A stretch of 43,107 nt of DNA from an uncultured Lachnospiraceae bacterium (GTDB lineage Bacteria > Bacillota > Clostridia > Lachnospirales > Lachnospiraceae): NCBI GenBank assembly GCA_946631295.1, contig CAMOZY010000016.1:1-43107 (forward strand), written 5' to 3'. The position numbers and the translations under genes are program-made. The notes under the pieces were generated by a model, which was not told where the DNA came from, did not search any database, and saw only the letters and a program-made list of their open reading frames with translations. Positions 8,171-17,463 of this stretch are shown piece after piece; the first letter of the stretch is position 1; every line of letters starts with the position of its first letter.

Positions 8171-10637
8171 TCAGGTTATCAAGGATGTGATCACCGTTTC
8201 CGTCAGGGAGCTTGTCGAGTTTATTCTGAGAAGCGGAGACATAGATAATACCGGAGCAGGTCCTGCCGGAGTTGATGTTATGCAGCAGGGCAGCAGGATC
8301 CACCGGATGATCCAGAAATCCAGAGGCTACGGTTACAGTGCCGAAGTCCCTCTTAAGATATGTATCCCGTACGAAGATTACGATATCATCATTGAAGGCC
8401 GTGCTGACGGTATTCTTTTGGACGAAGGAAATCCTCCTTCAGTTACTGTCGAAGAGATCAAGGGAACATACAGGAATATAGAGAAAATGAAGGAGCCTGT
8501 ACCGGTGCATCTGGCGCAGGCACTTGTGTATGCCCATATGTATCTTGAACTTCCGGAGTCGGAAGACATTTCTGCCGCTTTTGTCAAAATGACTTATGTG
8601 AATATGGACGATGAGAGCATAAGGAGCTTTGACTCGGAGCATACACGTGAGGAGCTTAAGGAGTGGTTTGATGATCTTGTGCTGAAATACCGCAAATGGG
8701 CAGATCTTCGGAGGCAGTGGAATGAGATCAGGACCGCATCCATCAAGGAAACCGTATTTCCCTATGATTACCGTAAGGGACAGAAGAACCTTGCGGTAAG
8801 CGTTTACCAGACCATATATGAGAAAAAGAAGCTTTATCTCGAGGCACCAACGGGCTGCGGCAAGACACTTTCGGTCCTGTTTCCTTCCGTTAAAGCTATG
8901 GGAGAAAAGCTCTGTGACAGGATCTTCTATCTGACAGCCAAGACCATTACAAGGACAGCTCCCGAGGAAGCTTTTGATATACTTCGCGGCGAAGGCCTTA
9001 AGTTCAAGACCGTGACTCTTACCGCCAAGGAGAAGATCTGCTTCCTTGAAAAAACAGACTGTAATCCCATAGGCTGTATGTATGCCAAGGGCCATTATGA
9101 CAGGATCAACGATGCTCTCTATGCGCTCGTATCGGAAGGGACATCCTTTACCAGGGAAAAAATCCTCGAATATGCCGTAAAATACAGGGTCTGTCCCTTT
9201 GAACTTTCGCTGGATGCCGCTCTTTTTGCGGACGGGATAATATGTGATTACAATTATCTCTTCGATCCTCATGCAAGGCTCAGGAGATTCTTCGAAGGCG
9301 GAGCATCTGAAGAGTATATATTCCTGGTGGATGAAGCACATAACCTGCCCGCAAGGGCAAGGGAGATGTACAGTGCGCGCGTTACCGAGAACTCCTTTAA
9401 GAATCTGCGCAGCCTGATCAGGAATTCGCAGGACGGCTCTCCGGAAAGTGTTTTTCTGAAAAAAGACTACGCAGGCAAGCTCTCATCGCGGATAGGAAAT
9501 GTTCTTTCCAAGCTTAGAGCCGTGAAGGGAACATACGGGACTGATACGGTTATCGCCGGCTTTGAGAAGGACTGGTATAAGTACGAGACCGGAATAGAAG
9601 ATCTTGTTAAGAGTCTTGAAAGATTCCACGGCACGATGTCCGATTATATGGAAGAGCGTGAGAAGCCCGGAATGATCCAGCAGCAGCTTCGGGACAGGCT
9701 TCTTGATATTTACTTTGATGTGCGGGATTTTCTGGCATTTTTCGAAGATCTTAAGGATGATTATGTGATTTATGGCTCCGAAACGGATGATGACGGATTC
9801 CTGGTAAAGCTTTTCTGCACGGATCCGAGACGCAAGATCGGAGAGTGCCTTGAGATGGGACGCTCTTCTGTGCTGTTTTCCGCGACAATGCTGCCTGTGC
9901 AGTATTATAAGGGGCTTCTCGGAGGAACTGATGAGGATTACGAAGTCTATGCCGAATCTGTTTTTGATCCCGGTAAAAGAGGCGTATTCATAGCTTCGGA
10001 TGTGACAACAAGGTACCGCGACAGATCGGAAGATGAGTTTTTAAGGACAGCTGACCATATATCGAGGGCCGTGAGGCCCAAAAAAGGCAATTACATGGTC
10101 TTTTTCCCCTCATATGCCTACATGTACAAGGTTTATGAGCTCTATGAGGCAGCTTTTCTCATGCCCGGAGACGAGGTTATACTCCAGCAGGAGAGTATGA
10201 CTGAGGAGGAAAAAGAGGAATTTCTCGCATGCTTTACGGAAAATGAGACTCATGAGGGCTCTCTGATAGGCTTTTGCGTGATGGGAGGAATGTTCTCTGA
10301 AGGGATAGATCTAAAGGGAGATTCGCTTATCGGAGTTGTATGCGTGGGTCCCGGAATACCCGGAGTTGACTTAGAGCATGATATCCTTCGCGAGTTTTAC
10401 GATGGAAATGAGATGCCGGGATATGAATATTCATATATGTATCCCGGAATGAATAAGGTTCTTCAGGCAGCAGGAAGAGTTATAAGAACAGAAGAAGATA
10501 AGGGAATCGTTGTGCTTCTCGACAAGAGATTTCTGAGCAGCGGATACAGAAAAATGTTTCCGAGGGAGTGGACCAAGGTTACAGTGACTGACCTGGAGCA
10601 TGTTAGAGAAGAAATAACGAGGTTTTGGGAAAAATAA
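8163..10637 (+). CDS. DinG/Rad3-family DNA helicase with N-terminal PD-(D/E)XK nuclease domain
   Basis: 824 residues. The first 200 form a Cas4/RecB-like nuclease: H47, D82 (G-R-A-D-G), E98-I-K100 and Q119-x3-Y123 match the H, D, E-x-K and QxxxY positions. The rest is an XPD-type superfamily 2 helicase: Walker A A-P-T-G-C-G-K-T, four cysteines placed for an Fe-S cluster between Walker A and the DEAH box (K-I-C-F, T-D-C-N, I-G-C-M, V-C-P-F-E), V-D-E-A-H, and motif VI Q-A-A-G-R-V-I-R near the end. It probably unwinds and trims DNA in repair. Two earlier starts are in frame (GTG 8136, ATG 8151); ATG 8163 has GGAG six bases upstream and an 8-base overlap with the previous gene, as at other junctions in this operon. 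Confidence 0.88.
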   Translation: MADQVIKDVITVSVRELVEFILRSGDIDNTGAGPAGVDVMQQGSRIHRMIQKSRGYGYSAEVPLKICIPYEDYDIIIEGRADGILLDEGNPPSVTVEEIKGTYRNIEKMKEPVPVHLAQALVYAHMYLELPESEDISAAFVKMTYVNMDDESIRSFDSEHTREELKEWFDDLVLKYRKWADLRRQWNEIRTASIKETVFPYDYRKGQKNLAVSVYQTIYEKKKLYLEAPTGCGKTLSVLFPSVKAMGEKLCDRIFYLTAKTITRTAPEEAFDILRGEGLKFKTVTLTAKEKICFLEKTDCNPIGCMYAKGHYDRINDALYALVSEGTSFTREKILEYAVKYRVCPFELSLDAALFADGIICDYNYLFDPHARLRRFFEGGASEEYIFLVDEAHNLPARAREMYSARVTENSFKNLRSLIRNSQDGSPESVFLKKDYAGKLSSRIGNVLSKLRAVKGTYGTDTVIAGFEKDWYKYETGIEDLVKSLERFHGTMSDYMEEREKPGMIQQQLRDRLLDIYFDVRDFLAFFEDLKDDYVIYGSETDDDGFLVKLFCTDPRRKIGECLEMGRSSVLFSATMLPVQYYKGLLGGTDEDYEVYAESVFDPGKRGVFIASDVTTRYRDRSEDEFLRTADHISRAVRPKKGNYMVFFPSYAYMYKVYELYEAAFLMPGDEVILQQESMTEEEKEEFLACFTENETHEGSLIGFCVMGGMFSEGIDLKGDSLIGVVCVGPGIPGVDLEHDILREFYDGNEMPGYEYSYMYPGMNKVLQAAGRVIRTEEDKGIVVLLDKRFLSSGYRKMFPREWTKVTVTDLEHVREEITRFWEK

Positions 10638-10657
10638 CACCCAAAATGCATCATCTG

Positions 10658-10694
10658 ACGACACTGACGTTACTTGACGTTAGTGTCGTTTTTT
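10658..10694 (+). terminator. Terminator of the mraY-helicase operon
   Basis: A 13-bp stem (10658-10670 with 10677-10689, one G-T wobble), a 6-base loop and a T-tract to 10694. It closes the six-gene rightward operon. Confidence 0.92.
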
Positions 10695-11078
10695 AATGCC
10701 CATTTTTCCTGTAAATAAGTGTCATATTTGTAAAATGGTTTACATAAGGCAATATATCAAGTGATATTTAACGTTTTTGGAAGCTTTGATTATGTTCATA
10801 TACCTGTCCGCAAAATGATTTTATTACACTCAAAATTTATCAAAATGACACCTGAGTTAGTGCGGAAATGACGTCAATTCCATATGTGGAAAACTAAGTG
10901 GATTATGTGGATTAGTATCCGAAACCACGGAAAAACGACATGAAAAACTGACATTTATGCCAAAATACGTGTCGTCATAAATCCTGTGCTATTTTGCAAT
11001 ATGTATTTCACAACGTTTGCAATACGCGATCCGAGAACGAAGAAATGTTTTGAAGTTATGTTAACCATATCAAAATAA
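10695..11078 (+). other. AT-rich gene-free stretch between convergent operons
   Basis: About 380 bases with no credible coding frame on either strand. It lies between 3' ends, so no promoter is expected here. It contains several small symmetries: TGTAAA-N4-TTTACA (10729-10744), the 8-bp palindrome TGACGTCA (10869-10876), three TGTGGATTA-like motifs (10885-10914) and a direct repeat TTTGCAATA (10993-11001 and 11016-11024). GTCA/TGAC motifs recur throughout. Its function is unknown. Confidence 0.6.
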
Positions 11079-11100
11079 AAACCGCGTAAATACGCGGTTT
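11071..11100 (-). terminator. Second leftward terminator (distal to amylase)
   Basis: Read leftward, AAACCGCG and CGCGGTTT (11079-11086 and 11093-11100) form an 8-bp stem with a 6-base loop, followed by TTTTATTTTG. It backs up the stronger terminator next to the amylase gene. Confidence 0.7.
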
Positions 11101-11169
11101 ACATAAAAATATATTATTAATCATAATAAGGCATCAACATAAGCCATCAAATAAGGCGTCAGACAAGAC

Positions 11170-11201
11170 AAAAAAACTCCTCCGGAACCAAGCCGGAGGA
11201 G
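11170..11201 (-). terminator. Terminator of the GH13 amylase gene
   Basis: Read leftward, CTCCTCCGG pairs with CCGGAGGAG (11193-11201 and 11177-11185) across a 7-base loop, followed by a seven-T run (11170-11176). It begins 10 bases after the gene end. Confidence 0.93.
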
Positions 11202-11211
11202 ACGGTGAAGA

Positions 11212-12522
11212 TCACCTTTCACATTTAAGAAATTTTACGCTGTAGGGTGGAAGCTTGGTGCCGCCTCCGAAATCGAAGTCCTCACCTGTGATCAGATCGA
11301 CTGCCTTGCCGCAGCCGGCATCAAAATGAGCCGTGTATTCATTCTCTTCTATATTGATCGCAACCAGGACTCTTTCGTGTTCGGAGCATCTCTGGAAGAT
11401 ACACTGCTTATTGGTCAGCACAATTGATCTGAAGTCTCCGTAATTGAGTGCCTCGGAGGATTTCTTCGCTTCAGCCATTGCCTTGATCCTGTCTGTCAGG
11501 TCATTCCACTGAGGTGAATCAAAGCATTTTCTCAGAGCAGGATCGCCTTCGGACTTGTTGGCCTTTTCGCCCCACTCACTTCCGTAATAGATCATCGGGA
11601 TTCCGGGCATTCCGAAAATGAAACCGTACATTAATGGAAGATGATTTTCGTTATTTACGATACTTGCCGCTCTGGTAACATCATGATTGTCCACGAATGA
11701 CCACAGATGCCTTCCTTTATACAGGGTCCAGTTCTCGGGACCAAACTGCCTTAACAGTGAATGTACTATCTCGAAGCAGTTGTAGCTGTTCATGCTTGAG
11801 TAGATGCCTTTATAACACTCGTAATTTGTGGCACAGTCAAGTCCTGCGTTCAGCCATTTGTTGTAATCACCGTGTAGCAGCTCGCCTCCGATGAAGAAAT
11901 CCTTCTTGATACCGTCGACATGTCCTCTGAGTCTTCTGATGAAATCCTCTGAAAGACAATAGGCGACATCGAGCCTTAATCCGTCTATATCATAATCCCT
12001 GATCCATCCGGAAACGGCATCCATTATGTGATTTACCACATCGGGGTTCCAGAGGTTAAGCTTTACGAGATCGTAATTACCTTCCCAGCCCTCGTACCAG
12101 AGTCCGTCATTGTAGTTTGAATTGCCGTCGAATGCTATACGGGCAAACCAGTTCACGTACGGGGAGCTTTCTCTTTTTTCAAGGACATCCTTAAATGCCC
12201 AGAAGCCTCTGCCGACATGGTTGAACACGCCGTCGAGCACTATACGGATTCCTTCCGCATGCAGAGCGTCGCAAACCTTTTTGAAATCATCATTTGTTCC
12301 GAGTCTGGTATCGATCAGGTTGTAATCCCTGGTGTTGTAGCCGTGAGTGTCAGATTCAAATATGGGTGAAAAATAAACCGCATTGATCCCGAGCTTTTTC
12401 ATATGGGGGATCCAGTCGATGACCTTCAGTATTCTGTGCTGAAGCTGTCCGTCATTTTCATAAGGTGCCCCACAGAATCCGAGGGGATAGATCTGATAAA
12501 AAACACTTTCATAAGCCCACAT
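11212..12522 (-). CDS. Cytosolic alpha-amylase-family glycoside hydrolase (GH13)
   Basis: 436 residues with no signal peptide, so it acts inside the cell on alpha-glucans or maltodextrins. All four GH13 regions are visible: I with D97-G-V-F-N-H102, II with G-L-R-L-D185 (nucleophile) and R183, III with G-G-E214 (acid/base), IV with F-V-D-N-H-D281. The barrel starts at once (S-V-F-Y-Q-I-Y-P) and is followed by a short C-terminal beta domain. The compact size resembles the neopullulanase/cyclomaltodextrinase-like subgroup without its N-terminal domain. The start has AAAGGAAG 8 bases upstream. It is monocistronic with its own terminator. It may cooperate with glycogen metabolism, since glgA lies about 30 kb away, but exact specificity is not predictable. 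Confidence 0.92.
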   Translation of the reverse strand: MWAYESVFYQIYPLGFCGAPYENDGQLQHRILKVIDWIPHMKKLGINAVYFSPIFESDTHGYNTRDYNLIDTRLGTNDDFKKVCDALHAEGIRIVLDGVFNHVGRGFWAFKDVLEKRESSPYVNWFARIAFDGNSNYNDGLWYEGWEGNYDLVKLNLWNPDVVNHIMDAVSGWIRDYDIDGLRLDVAYCLSEDFIRRLRGHVDGIKKDFFIGGELLHGDYNKWLNAGLDCATNYECYKGIYSSMNSYNCFEIVHSLLRQFGPENWTLYKGRHLWSFVDNHDVTRAASIVNNENHLPLMYGFIFGMPGIPMIYYGSEWGEKANKSEGDPALRKCFDSPQWNDLTDRIKAMAEAKKSSEALNYGDFRSIVLTNKQCIFQRCSEHERVLVAINIEENEYTAHFDAGCGKAVDLITGEDFDFGGGTKLPPYSVKFLKCER

Positions 12523-12558
12523 ATCAGTGTCTTCCTTTCATATCATGTATTTCCCATC

Positions 12559-12567
12559 ATTATACCA
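12559..12567 (-). promoter_or_regulatory. Extended -10 promoter of the amylase gene
   Basis: Read leftward, TGGTATAAT is a perfect extended -10 element (TGnTATAAT). No good -35 is seen at the matching distance, which is usual for extended -10 promoters. The start codon lies about 37 bases downstream. Confidence 0.6.
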
Positions 12568-12609
12568 CGTGAAAGGCCTCGGAGAACACGCCTGATGCAC
12601 TGTTTTCTA

Positions 12610-12638
12610 TTGACAAAACACCTGTCATCACATATCAT
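12610..12638 (+). promoter_or_regulatory. valS promoter
   Basis: A perfect -35 TTGACA (12610-12615), a 17-base spacer and -10 TATCAT (12633-12638). Transcription should begin near 12645, giving a leader of about 350 bases that contains the T-box. It is divergent from the amylase promoter about 45 bases away. Confidence 0.8.
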
Positions 12639-12704
12639 TATCGCAATTGCAGCAAAATGCTGCATACATATTTATATGGCTGTGACGAAGAGGAGTATGT
12701 GATA

Positions 12705-12951
12705 ACCACCTGACAGAGAAGGAAGCATTACAGGCTGAGAGCTTCCCCGGGCAGGATCCCAGAAGGTAGCTTCCGAGCCGGATGGTGAAGGCTTTATATA
12801 TGAAGTTGTGTAGTCATCCCGTCAATCCACGAAACGGTGTAATGAGGCAGAAAACTTCAATTGCGAGATGAACTGTTTTCTGTGAACAAAGGTGGTACCG
12901 CGTATTATACGCCCTTTGCATTCTGAGGAGGAGTGCAGGGGCTTTTATTTT
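12705..12951 (+). promoter_or_regulatory. T-box riboswitch controlling valS
   Basis: The conserved T-box sequence A-A-G-G-T-G-G-T-A-C-C-G-C-G lies at 12889-12902; its TGGT (12893-12896) pairs with a tRNA 3' end ACCA. Stem I begins with AGAGAA-GGAAGC (12715-12726) and closes with GCTTCC (12769-12774). The bases just before the closing arm, AGAAG-GTA, place specifier codon GUA (valine) at 12766-12768, as in characterised T-boxes such as glyQS. The terminator is a stem 12911-12923 with 12931-12942 plus TTTTATTTT. Uncharged tRNA-Val should favour the antiterminator and switch valS on. The specifier and the downstream gene agree. Confidence 0.93.
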
Positions 12952-12994
12952 GCTTAAAGCTTGCATTCCTTGAAGGCGCGAAAGGAGAAGAATT

Positions 12995-15676
12995 ATGGCA
13001 AGAGAACTCGCAAAAACCTATGATCCCAAAGGAATAGAGGATCGCTTATATCAGAAGTGGTTGGATAAGAAATATTTTCACGCTGAAGTGGATCATTCCA
13101 AGACTCCCTTCACCATAGTCATCCCGCCTCCAAATATCACCGGACAGCTCCACATGGGACATGCCCTCGACAATACCATGCAGGACATCCTTATCCGCTG
13201 GAAAAGAATGCAGGGCTATAATGCACTCTGGCAGCCCGGAACAGACCATGCTTCCATCGCAACCGAAGTCAGGATCATCGAGACTCTTAAGAAGCAGGGT
13301 ATCGACAAGCATGATCTCGGACGTGAAGGCTTCCTTGAGAAGGCATGGGACTGGAAGAAGGAGTACGGCGGAAGGATCATCAGCCAGCTTAAGAAGCTCG
13401 GTTCATCATGTGACTGGGACAGAGAGCGCTTTACCATGGACGAAGGCTGCAATAAGGCAGTTACCGAAGTCTTCGTAAAGATGCATGAAAAAGGCTACAT
13501 CTATAAAGGAAAGAGGATCATCAACTGGTGTCCTGTATGTAATACCTCCATTTCCGATGCAGAGGTTGAGTACGAGGAGCAGGCAGGTCATTTCTGGCAT
13601 ATCAAGTATCCCATCATGGATGAAAACGGAGAGCCCTCCAAGACCGAATTCCTCGAGTTTGCAACAACCAGACCCGAGACCATGCTCGGTGATACCGCAG
13701 TTGCCATCAATCCCGACGACGAGAGATATACTCACCTTAAGGGCAAGAGCGTATGGCTTCCCATTGTTAATAAGGAAATCCCCATCGTAGAGGATTCCTA
13801 TGTTGACATGGAATTCGGTACCGGTGTTGTTAAGATCACACCCGCTCATGACCCCAACGACTTCGAGGTAGGAAAGCGTCATAACCTTCCCGTTGTAAAC
13901 ATCATGAACGATGATGCCACCATCAATGAAAACGGTGGAAAGTATCAGGGAATGGATCGTTACGAGGCAAGAAAGGCCATCGTTAAGGAACTCGATGAGC
14001 TCGGACTTCTCGTAAGGATCGAAGACTATACACATAATGTAGGTACTCACGACAGATGTAAGGCTACCATCGAGCCCCTTGTAAAAGAGCAGTGGTTCGT
14101 TAAGATGGATGAACTTATTAAGCCTGCAGTCAAGGCTGTTAAGGAAGGTGAGATCAAGCTCATCCCTCAGGAAAGAATGGAGAAGGTCTATTACAACTGG
14201 ACCGACAACATCCGTGACTGGTGTATCTCAAGACAGCTCTGGTGGGGACACAGGATTCCTGCATATTACTGCGATGAGTGCGGTGAGGTCGTTGTTGCCA
14301 AGGAAGCTCCTGAGAAATGTCCTAAGTGCGGATGCACCCATCTGACCCAGGATCCCGATACCCTCGATACATGGTTCTCCTCAGCACTCTGGCCCTTTGA
14401 GACACTCGGATGGCCCGAGCAGACGGAAGACCTTAAGTATTTCTATCCCACAGACGTTCTCGTAACCGGATATGACATTATCTTCTTCTGGGTTATCAGA
14501 ATGATCTTCTCGGGATATGAGCATATGGGAGAAAAGCCCTTCAAGACTGTTCTTTTCCACGGACTCGTAAGAGATTCCCAGGGAAGAAAGATGAGCAAAT
14601 CTCTCGGAAACGGAATCGATCCTCTTGAGGTTATCGATCAGTACGGTGCTGATGCACTCAGACTTACACTTATTACCGGCAACGCTCCCGGAAACGACAT
14701 GCGTTTCTATTATGAGAGAGTTGAGAACAGCAGAAACTTTGCAAACAAGATCTGGAACGCATCAAGATTCATCATGATGAATGTTGACCAGTTCACCGAA
14801 AAGACAGGCCTTGGTATTACAAAGCCCGAGAGCGGAGATCTTCTTCCCGTTGATAAGTGGATCCTTTCCAGATTAAATACCGTTATCCGTGATATGACCG
14901 ATAACATGGACCGTTTTGAGCTCGGTATCGCAGTTCAGAAGGTATATGACTTCCTTTGGGAGGAATTCTGCGACTGGTACATCGAGATGGTTAAGCCCAG
15001 ACTCTATGCTACAGACGATGTAAAGGGACAGAATGCTGCTCTTTGGACACTTAAGAGCGTTCTTATTGATGCACTCAAGCTCCTTCATCCCTATATGCCG
15101 TTCGTTACTGAGGAGATCTTCTGCAACATCCAGGATGAGGAAGAGTCCATCATGATAAGCTCATGGCCTGAGTTTACAAATGACAGGGCATTCCCTGAAG
15201 AAGAAAGAGCTATCGAGATCATCAAGAATGCGGTCAAAGGTATCAGAAATGTCCGCTCCGAGATGAATGTTGCTCCTTCAAGAAAGGCTGAAGTTTTCGT
15301 TGTTTCCGATGATAAGGGAATACTCGATGTATTTGAGGAAGGCAAGCTCTTCTTTGCTTCTCTTGCATATGCTTCTGAGGTTAAGACTCAGTCTGACAAA
15401 ACAGGTATTGCAGATGACGCCGTTTCGGTAGTTATCCCCGGTGCAACTCTCTACATTCCTTTCGCTGAGCTTGTGGATATCTCCGCAGAGATTGAGCGTC
15501 TTGAAAAAGAAAAGAAGCGCCTCGAAGGCGAACTGAAGAGATCAGAGAGTATGCTCACCAATGAGAGATTCCTTTCCAAGGCTCCTCAGGCCAAGATCGA
15601 CGAAGAGAAGGCTAAGCAGGAAAAATACAGACAGATGATGGAACAGGTTGAAAGCCGCCTTAAGTCGCTTGCATAA
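12995..15676 (+). CDS. valS: Valyl-tRNA synthetase
   Basis: 893 residues, the normal length. It charges tRNA-Val with valine in the cytosol. The class I signatures are H-M-G-H (53-56, after P-P-P-N-I-T-G) and K-M-S-K-S (532-536). Between them lies the editing domain with [12 protein letters not shown]. Two sets of zinc-type cysteines are present: C179-P-V-C182, and C426-D-E-C429 with C-P-K-C around 443-446. The C-terminus is the ValS-specific coiled coil (about 828-893) rich in Glu/Lys. The start has AAAGGAG 8-9 bases upstream. The T-box leader with a GUA specifier independently supports the assignment. Confidence 0.98.
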   Translation: MARELAKTYDPKGIEDRLYQKWLDKKYFHAEVDHSKTPFTIVIPPPNITGQLHMGHALDNTMQDILIRWKRMQGYNALWQPGTDHASIATEVRIIETLKKQGIDKHDLGREGFLEKAWDWKKEYGGRIISQLKKLGSSCDWDRERFTMDEGCNKAVTEVFVKMHEKGYIYKGKRIINWCPVCNTSISDAEVEYEEQAGHFWHIKYPIMDENGEPSKTEFLEFATTRPETMLGDTAVAINPDDERYTHLKGKSVWLPIVNKEIPIVEDSYVDMEFGTGVVKITPAHDPNDFEVGKRHNLPVVNIMNDDATINENGGKYQGMDRYEARKAIVKELDELGLLVRIEDYTHNVGTHDRCKATIEPLVKEQWFVKMDELIKPAVKAVKEGEIKLIPQERMEKVYYNWTDNIRDWCISRQLWWGHRIPAYYCDECGEVVVAKEAPEKCPKCGCTHLTQDPDTLDTWFSSALWPFETLGWPEQTEDLKYFYPTDVLVTGYDIIFFWVIRMIFSGYEHMGEKPFKTVLFHGLVRDSQGRKMSKSLGNGIDPLEVIDQYGADALRLTLITGNAPGNDMRFYYERVENSRNFANKIWNASRFIMMNVDQFTEKTGLGITKPESGDLLPVDKWILSRLNTVIRDMTDNMDRFELGIAVQKVYDFLWEEFCDWYIEMVKPRLYATDDVKGQNAALWTLKSVLIDALKLLHPYMPFVTEEIFCNIQDEEESIMISSWPEFTNDRAFPEEERAIEIIKNAVKGIRNVRSEMNVAPSRKAEVFVVSDDKGILDVFEEGKLFFASLAYASEVKTQSDKTGIADDAVSVVIPGATLYIPFAELVDISAEIERLEKEKKRLEGELKRSESMLTNERFLSKAPQAKIDEEKAKQEKYRQMMEQVESRLKSLA

Positions 15677-15747
15677 TGCATTTTACAGAGCTTTCCGTGC
15701 ATTATCACTGTTAAAGATTGTATTAAGATTCCTGATGAAATTGCATT

Positions 15748-15809
15748 TTAGGTGCGATTACGTGTATAGTTATAATGTATGCCGTGAAAAGTATATGATT
15801 TCACGGCAT
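15748..15809 (+). promoter_or_regulatory. Putative promoter with an inverted repeat at the start site
   Basis: A perfect -10 TATAAT (15771-15776) has only a poor -35 (TTAGGT, 15748-15753). Directly after it an 11-bp perfect inverted repeat, ATGCCGTGAAA and TTTCACGGCAT (15779-15789 and 15799-15809), spans the expected transcription start. No T-tract follows, so it is more likely an operator or a 5' stabilising hairpin than a terminator. It precedes the 62-residue gene and the TPR-lysozyme cluster. Confidence 0.5.
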
Positions 15810-15848
15810 GCACATGATTAAAATTCGGATTATTAGCAGATAAACATC

Positions 15849-16037
15849 ATGATAGATTTCGAAGAAGAACTTAAAAAATTTTATCCGAGTCTTGAAGTGG
15901 AAGAGCTCGAAGAAGCAGTTAACGGTGCGGATCTGACCGATGCCGTTGATATCTACGTCAGGATGGGAAAGGAAGCCGCGGCAGCTCAGGCAGCAGCACA
16001 GCCTGTTCGTGATATGCGCCCCGGCAGAAGATATTGA
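15849..16037 (+). CDS. Small acidic hypothetical protein
   Basis: 62 residues. The N-terminal two thirds are acidic and helical (D-F-E-E-E-L-K-K-F-Y-P-S-L-E-V-E-E-L-E-E), followed by an Ala/Gln-rich run and a short basic tail P-G-R-R-Y. No known domain is recognised. The Shine-Dalgarno is weak. Support comes from the promoter just upstream, the sensible composition and position 10 bases before a conserved-looking TPR gene. It may be a partner or regulator of that protein. An alternative is a spurious frame, but nothing better occupies this segment. Confidence 0.55.
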   Translation: MIDFEEELKKFYPSLEVEELEEAVNGADLTDAVDIYVRMGKEAAAAQAAAQPVRDMRPGRRY

Positions 16038-16047
16038 TACAAAGGTT

Positions 16048-17463
16048 ATGAGATGTTTTAACTGTGGGGCAGAACTCTCAGAGGTATCCTTTTGCACTAA
16101 CTGTAAAAGCGATGTTTCTCTCTATAAAAAGATCGTTTATATGTCCAACAGACTTTACAATGACGGCCTTGAAAGGGCAAGAGTAAGGGATCTGTCGGGT
16201 GCGGTCAAGAGTCTCAGACAAAGCCTCAAGCTTAACAAAGAAAATACAGATGCTCGCAATCTCCTGGGCCTTATCTATTTTGAAATGGGTGAGACCGCTC
16301 AGGCACTCGGCGAATGGGTCATAAGTGCCAATTTCCGTGAGACGGAAAATATGGCAGGCGAGTATATCGGCATGATACAGGAGAATCAAGCCGAATTTGA
16401 CGTGTTCAAAAAATCAGCTAGAGACTTCAACAGAGCTCTGGAGATGTGCAGGCAGGGCAACAAGGATCTTGCCATGATCAGCCTGAAGAAGATTGTCAAA
16501 TCAAACAGCAGATATATCAAGGCGTCCCAGCTTCTCGCACTCCTTTATATGGATAAGAATCAGTATGATGAGGCTGAGAGGGAGCTTTCACATGCTCTTT
16601 CAATAGATAAGACCAATACCTTAAGCCTTAAATACATGCAGAAGATCCACGAGAATGCCGAGGCTGCGGAAAATGACGCAAGAGGCGGATTTTTCCGTAA
16701 GGATGAAACTCCGATAAGAAAGATCGTGGACAACGAACTTATCATCCAGCCTGCCAATGTGCATGAGCCCAGGAACGGAAGCTTCGGTACGATATTCAAT
16801 ATTCTTATAGGACTGATACTTGGTCTTGCGGTCATGTATTTCCTTGTTCTTCCCGCACGTGTCACTTCCGTACGCGAGGAGACCAGAGCGGATATCGAAG
16901 AACTTCAGTCCAATCTTGATAAAAGGAATGCGGATTATGATGCACTTCAGCACGATCTTGATGAAGTAAATGCAGAAAGACTCCGCCTTCTTGATTCGCT
17001 TGACGGATATGTCGGAGAATCCGGAACACTTGCCGATATCGACAAGCTCATTGATGCTGCCAATCTCTATATCACAGGCGGCGATGTTGCCCTAGTCGGT
17101 GAGGATCTCTGGGAGATCTATGCATCTCTTGATCCCGAGGAAATGTCCGACAGCTGCAGGGCTCTTTTTGAATCACTTCGCTCATCGGTAAGCCCTTATC
17201 TTGCCGATATCACCAGCGGATATGCTTACGGATCATACAACATCAGTGATTACGAGAAGAGTGCAGTGCTTTTTGAGAAGGCATTCTTTTACAATAATGA
17301 AAATAACGAAGCTCTGTATTTTGCAGCAGTTTCATATCAGAATATCGGGGATAACGACAAGGCTAAGGAAATCTATCAGTATATCGTTGAAAACTACCCC
17401 GGAACCTATATTGAGTCAATGAGCTCCCAGGCTCTTGAACAGCTTAACGGAGTAAACGGATGA
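16048..17463 (+). CDS. Zinc-ribbon and TPR membrane protein
   Basis: 471 residues. The N-terminus has a short zinc ribbon (C3-x2-C6, C16-x2-C19), then TPR-like helices (about 30-220), one membrane segment (about 248-271), a coiled coil (about 272-320) and a second TPR region (about 390-465). The predicted topology puts one TPR array in the cytoplasm and one outside, linked by one helix. No enzyme motif is seen. I chose ATG 16048 because the zinc ribbon begins at once; an earlier in-frame start at 15940 would overlap the small gene. The Shine-Dalgarno (AAAGG) is close to the ATG. It overlaps the lysozyme gene by ATGA. It is probably a scaffold for an envelope complex, but this is inference. 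Confidence 0.8.
   Translation: MRCFNCGAELSEVSFCTNCKSDVSLYKKIVYMSNRLYNDGLERARVRDLSGAVKSLRQSLKLNKENTDARNLLGLIYFEMGETAQALGEWVISANFRETENMAGEYIGMIQENQAEFDVFKKSARDFNRALEMCRQGNKDLAMISLKKIVKSNSRYIKASQLLALLYMDKNQYDEAERELSHALSIDKTNTLSLKYMQKIHENAEAAENDARGGFFRKDETPIRKIVDNELIIQPANVHEPRNGSFGTIFNILIGLILGLAVMYFLVLPARVTSVREETRADIEELQSNLDKRNADYDALQHDLDEVNAERLRLLDSLDGYVGESGTLADIDKLIDAANLYITGGDVALVGEDLWEIYASLDPEEMSDSCRALFESLRSSVSPYLADITSGYAYGSYNISDYEKSAVLFEKAFFYNNENNEALYFAAVSYQNIGDNDKAKEIYQYIVENYPGTYIESMSSQALEQLNGVNG

Noticed and set aside
8439-9341. Leftward 300-codon frame inside the helicase gene
   Set aside because: Antisense shadow of a clear helicase with all motifs; Cys- and His-rich, no known domain.
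10696-10764. Short rightward frame of 22 codons in the convergent gap
   Set aside because: No ribosome binding site and no promoter; not supportable as a gene.
13406-14050. Leftward 214-codon frame inside valS
   Set aside because: Antisense shadow of a highly conserved synthetase.
15673-15705. ATAATGCA/TGCATTAT inverted repeat after valS as a terminator
   Set aside because: No T-tract follows and the loop is 17 bases, so termination is unlikely; it may be chance.
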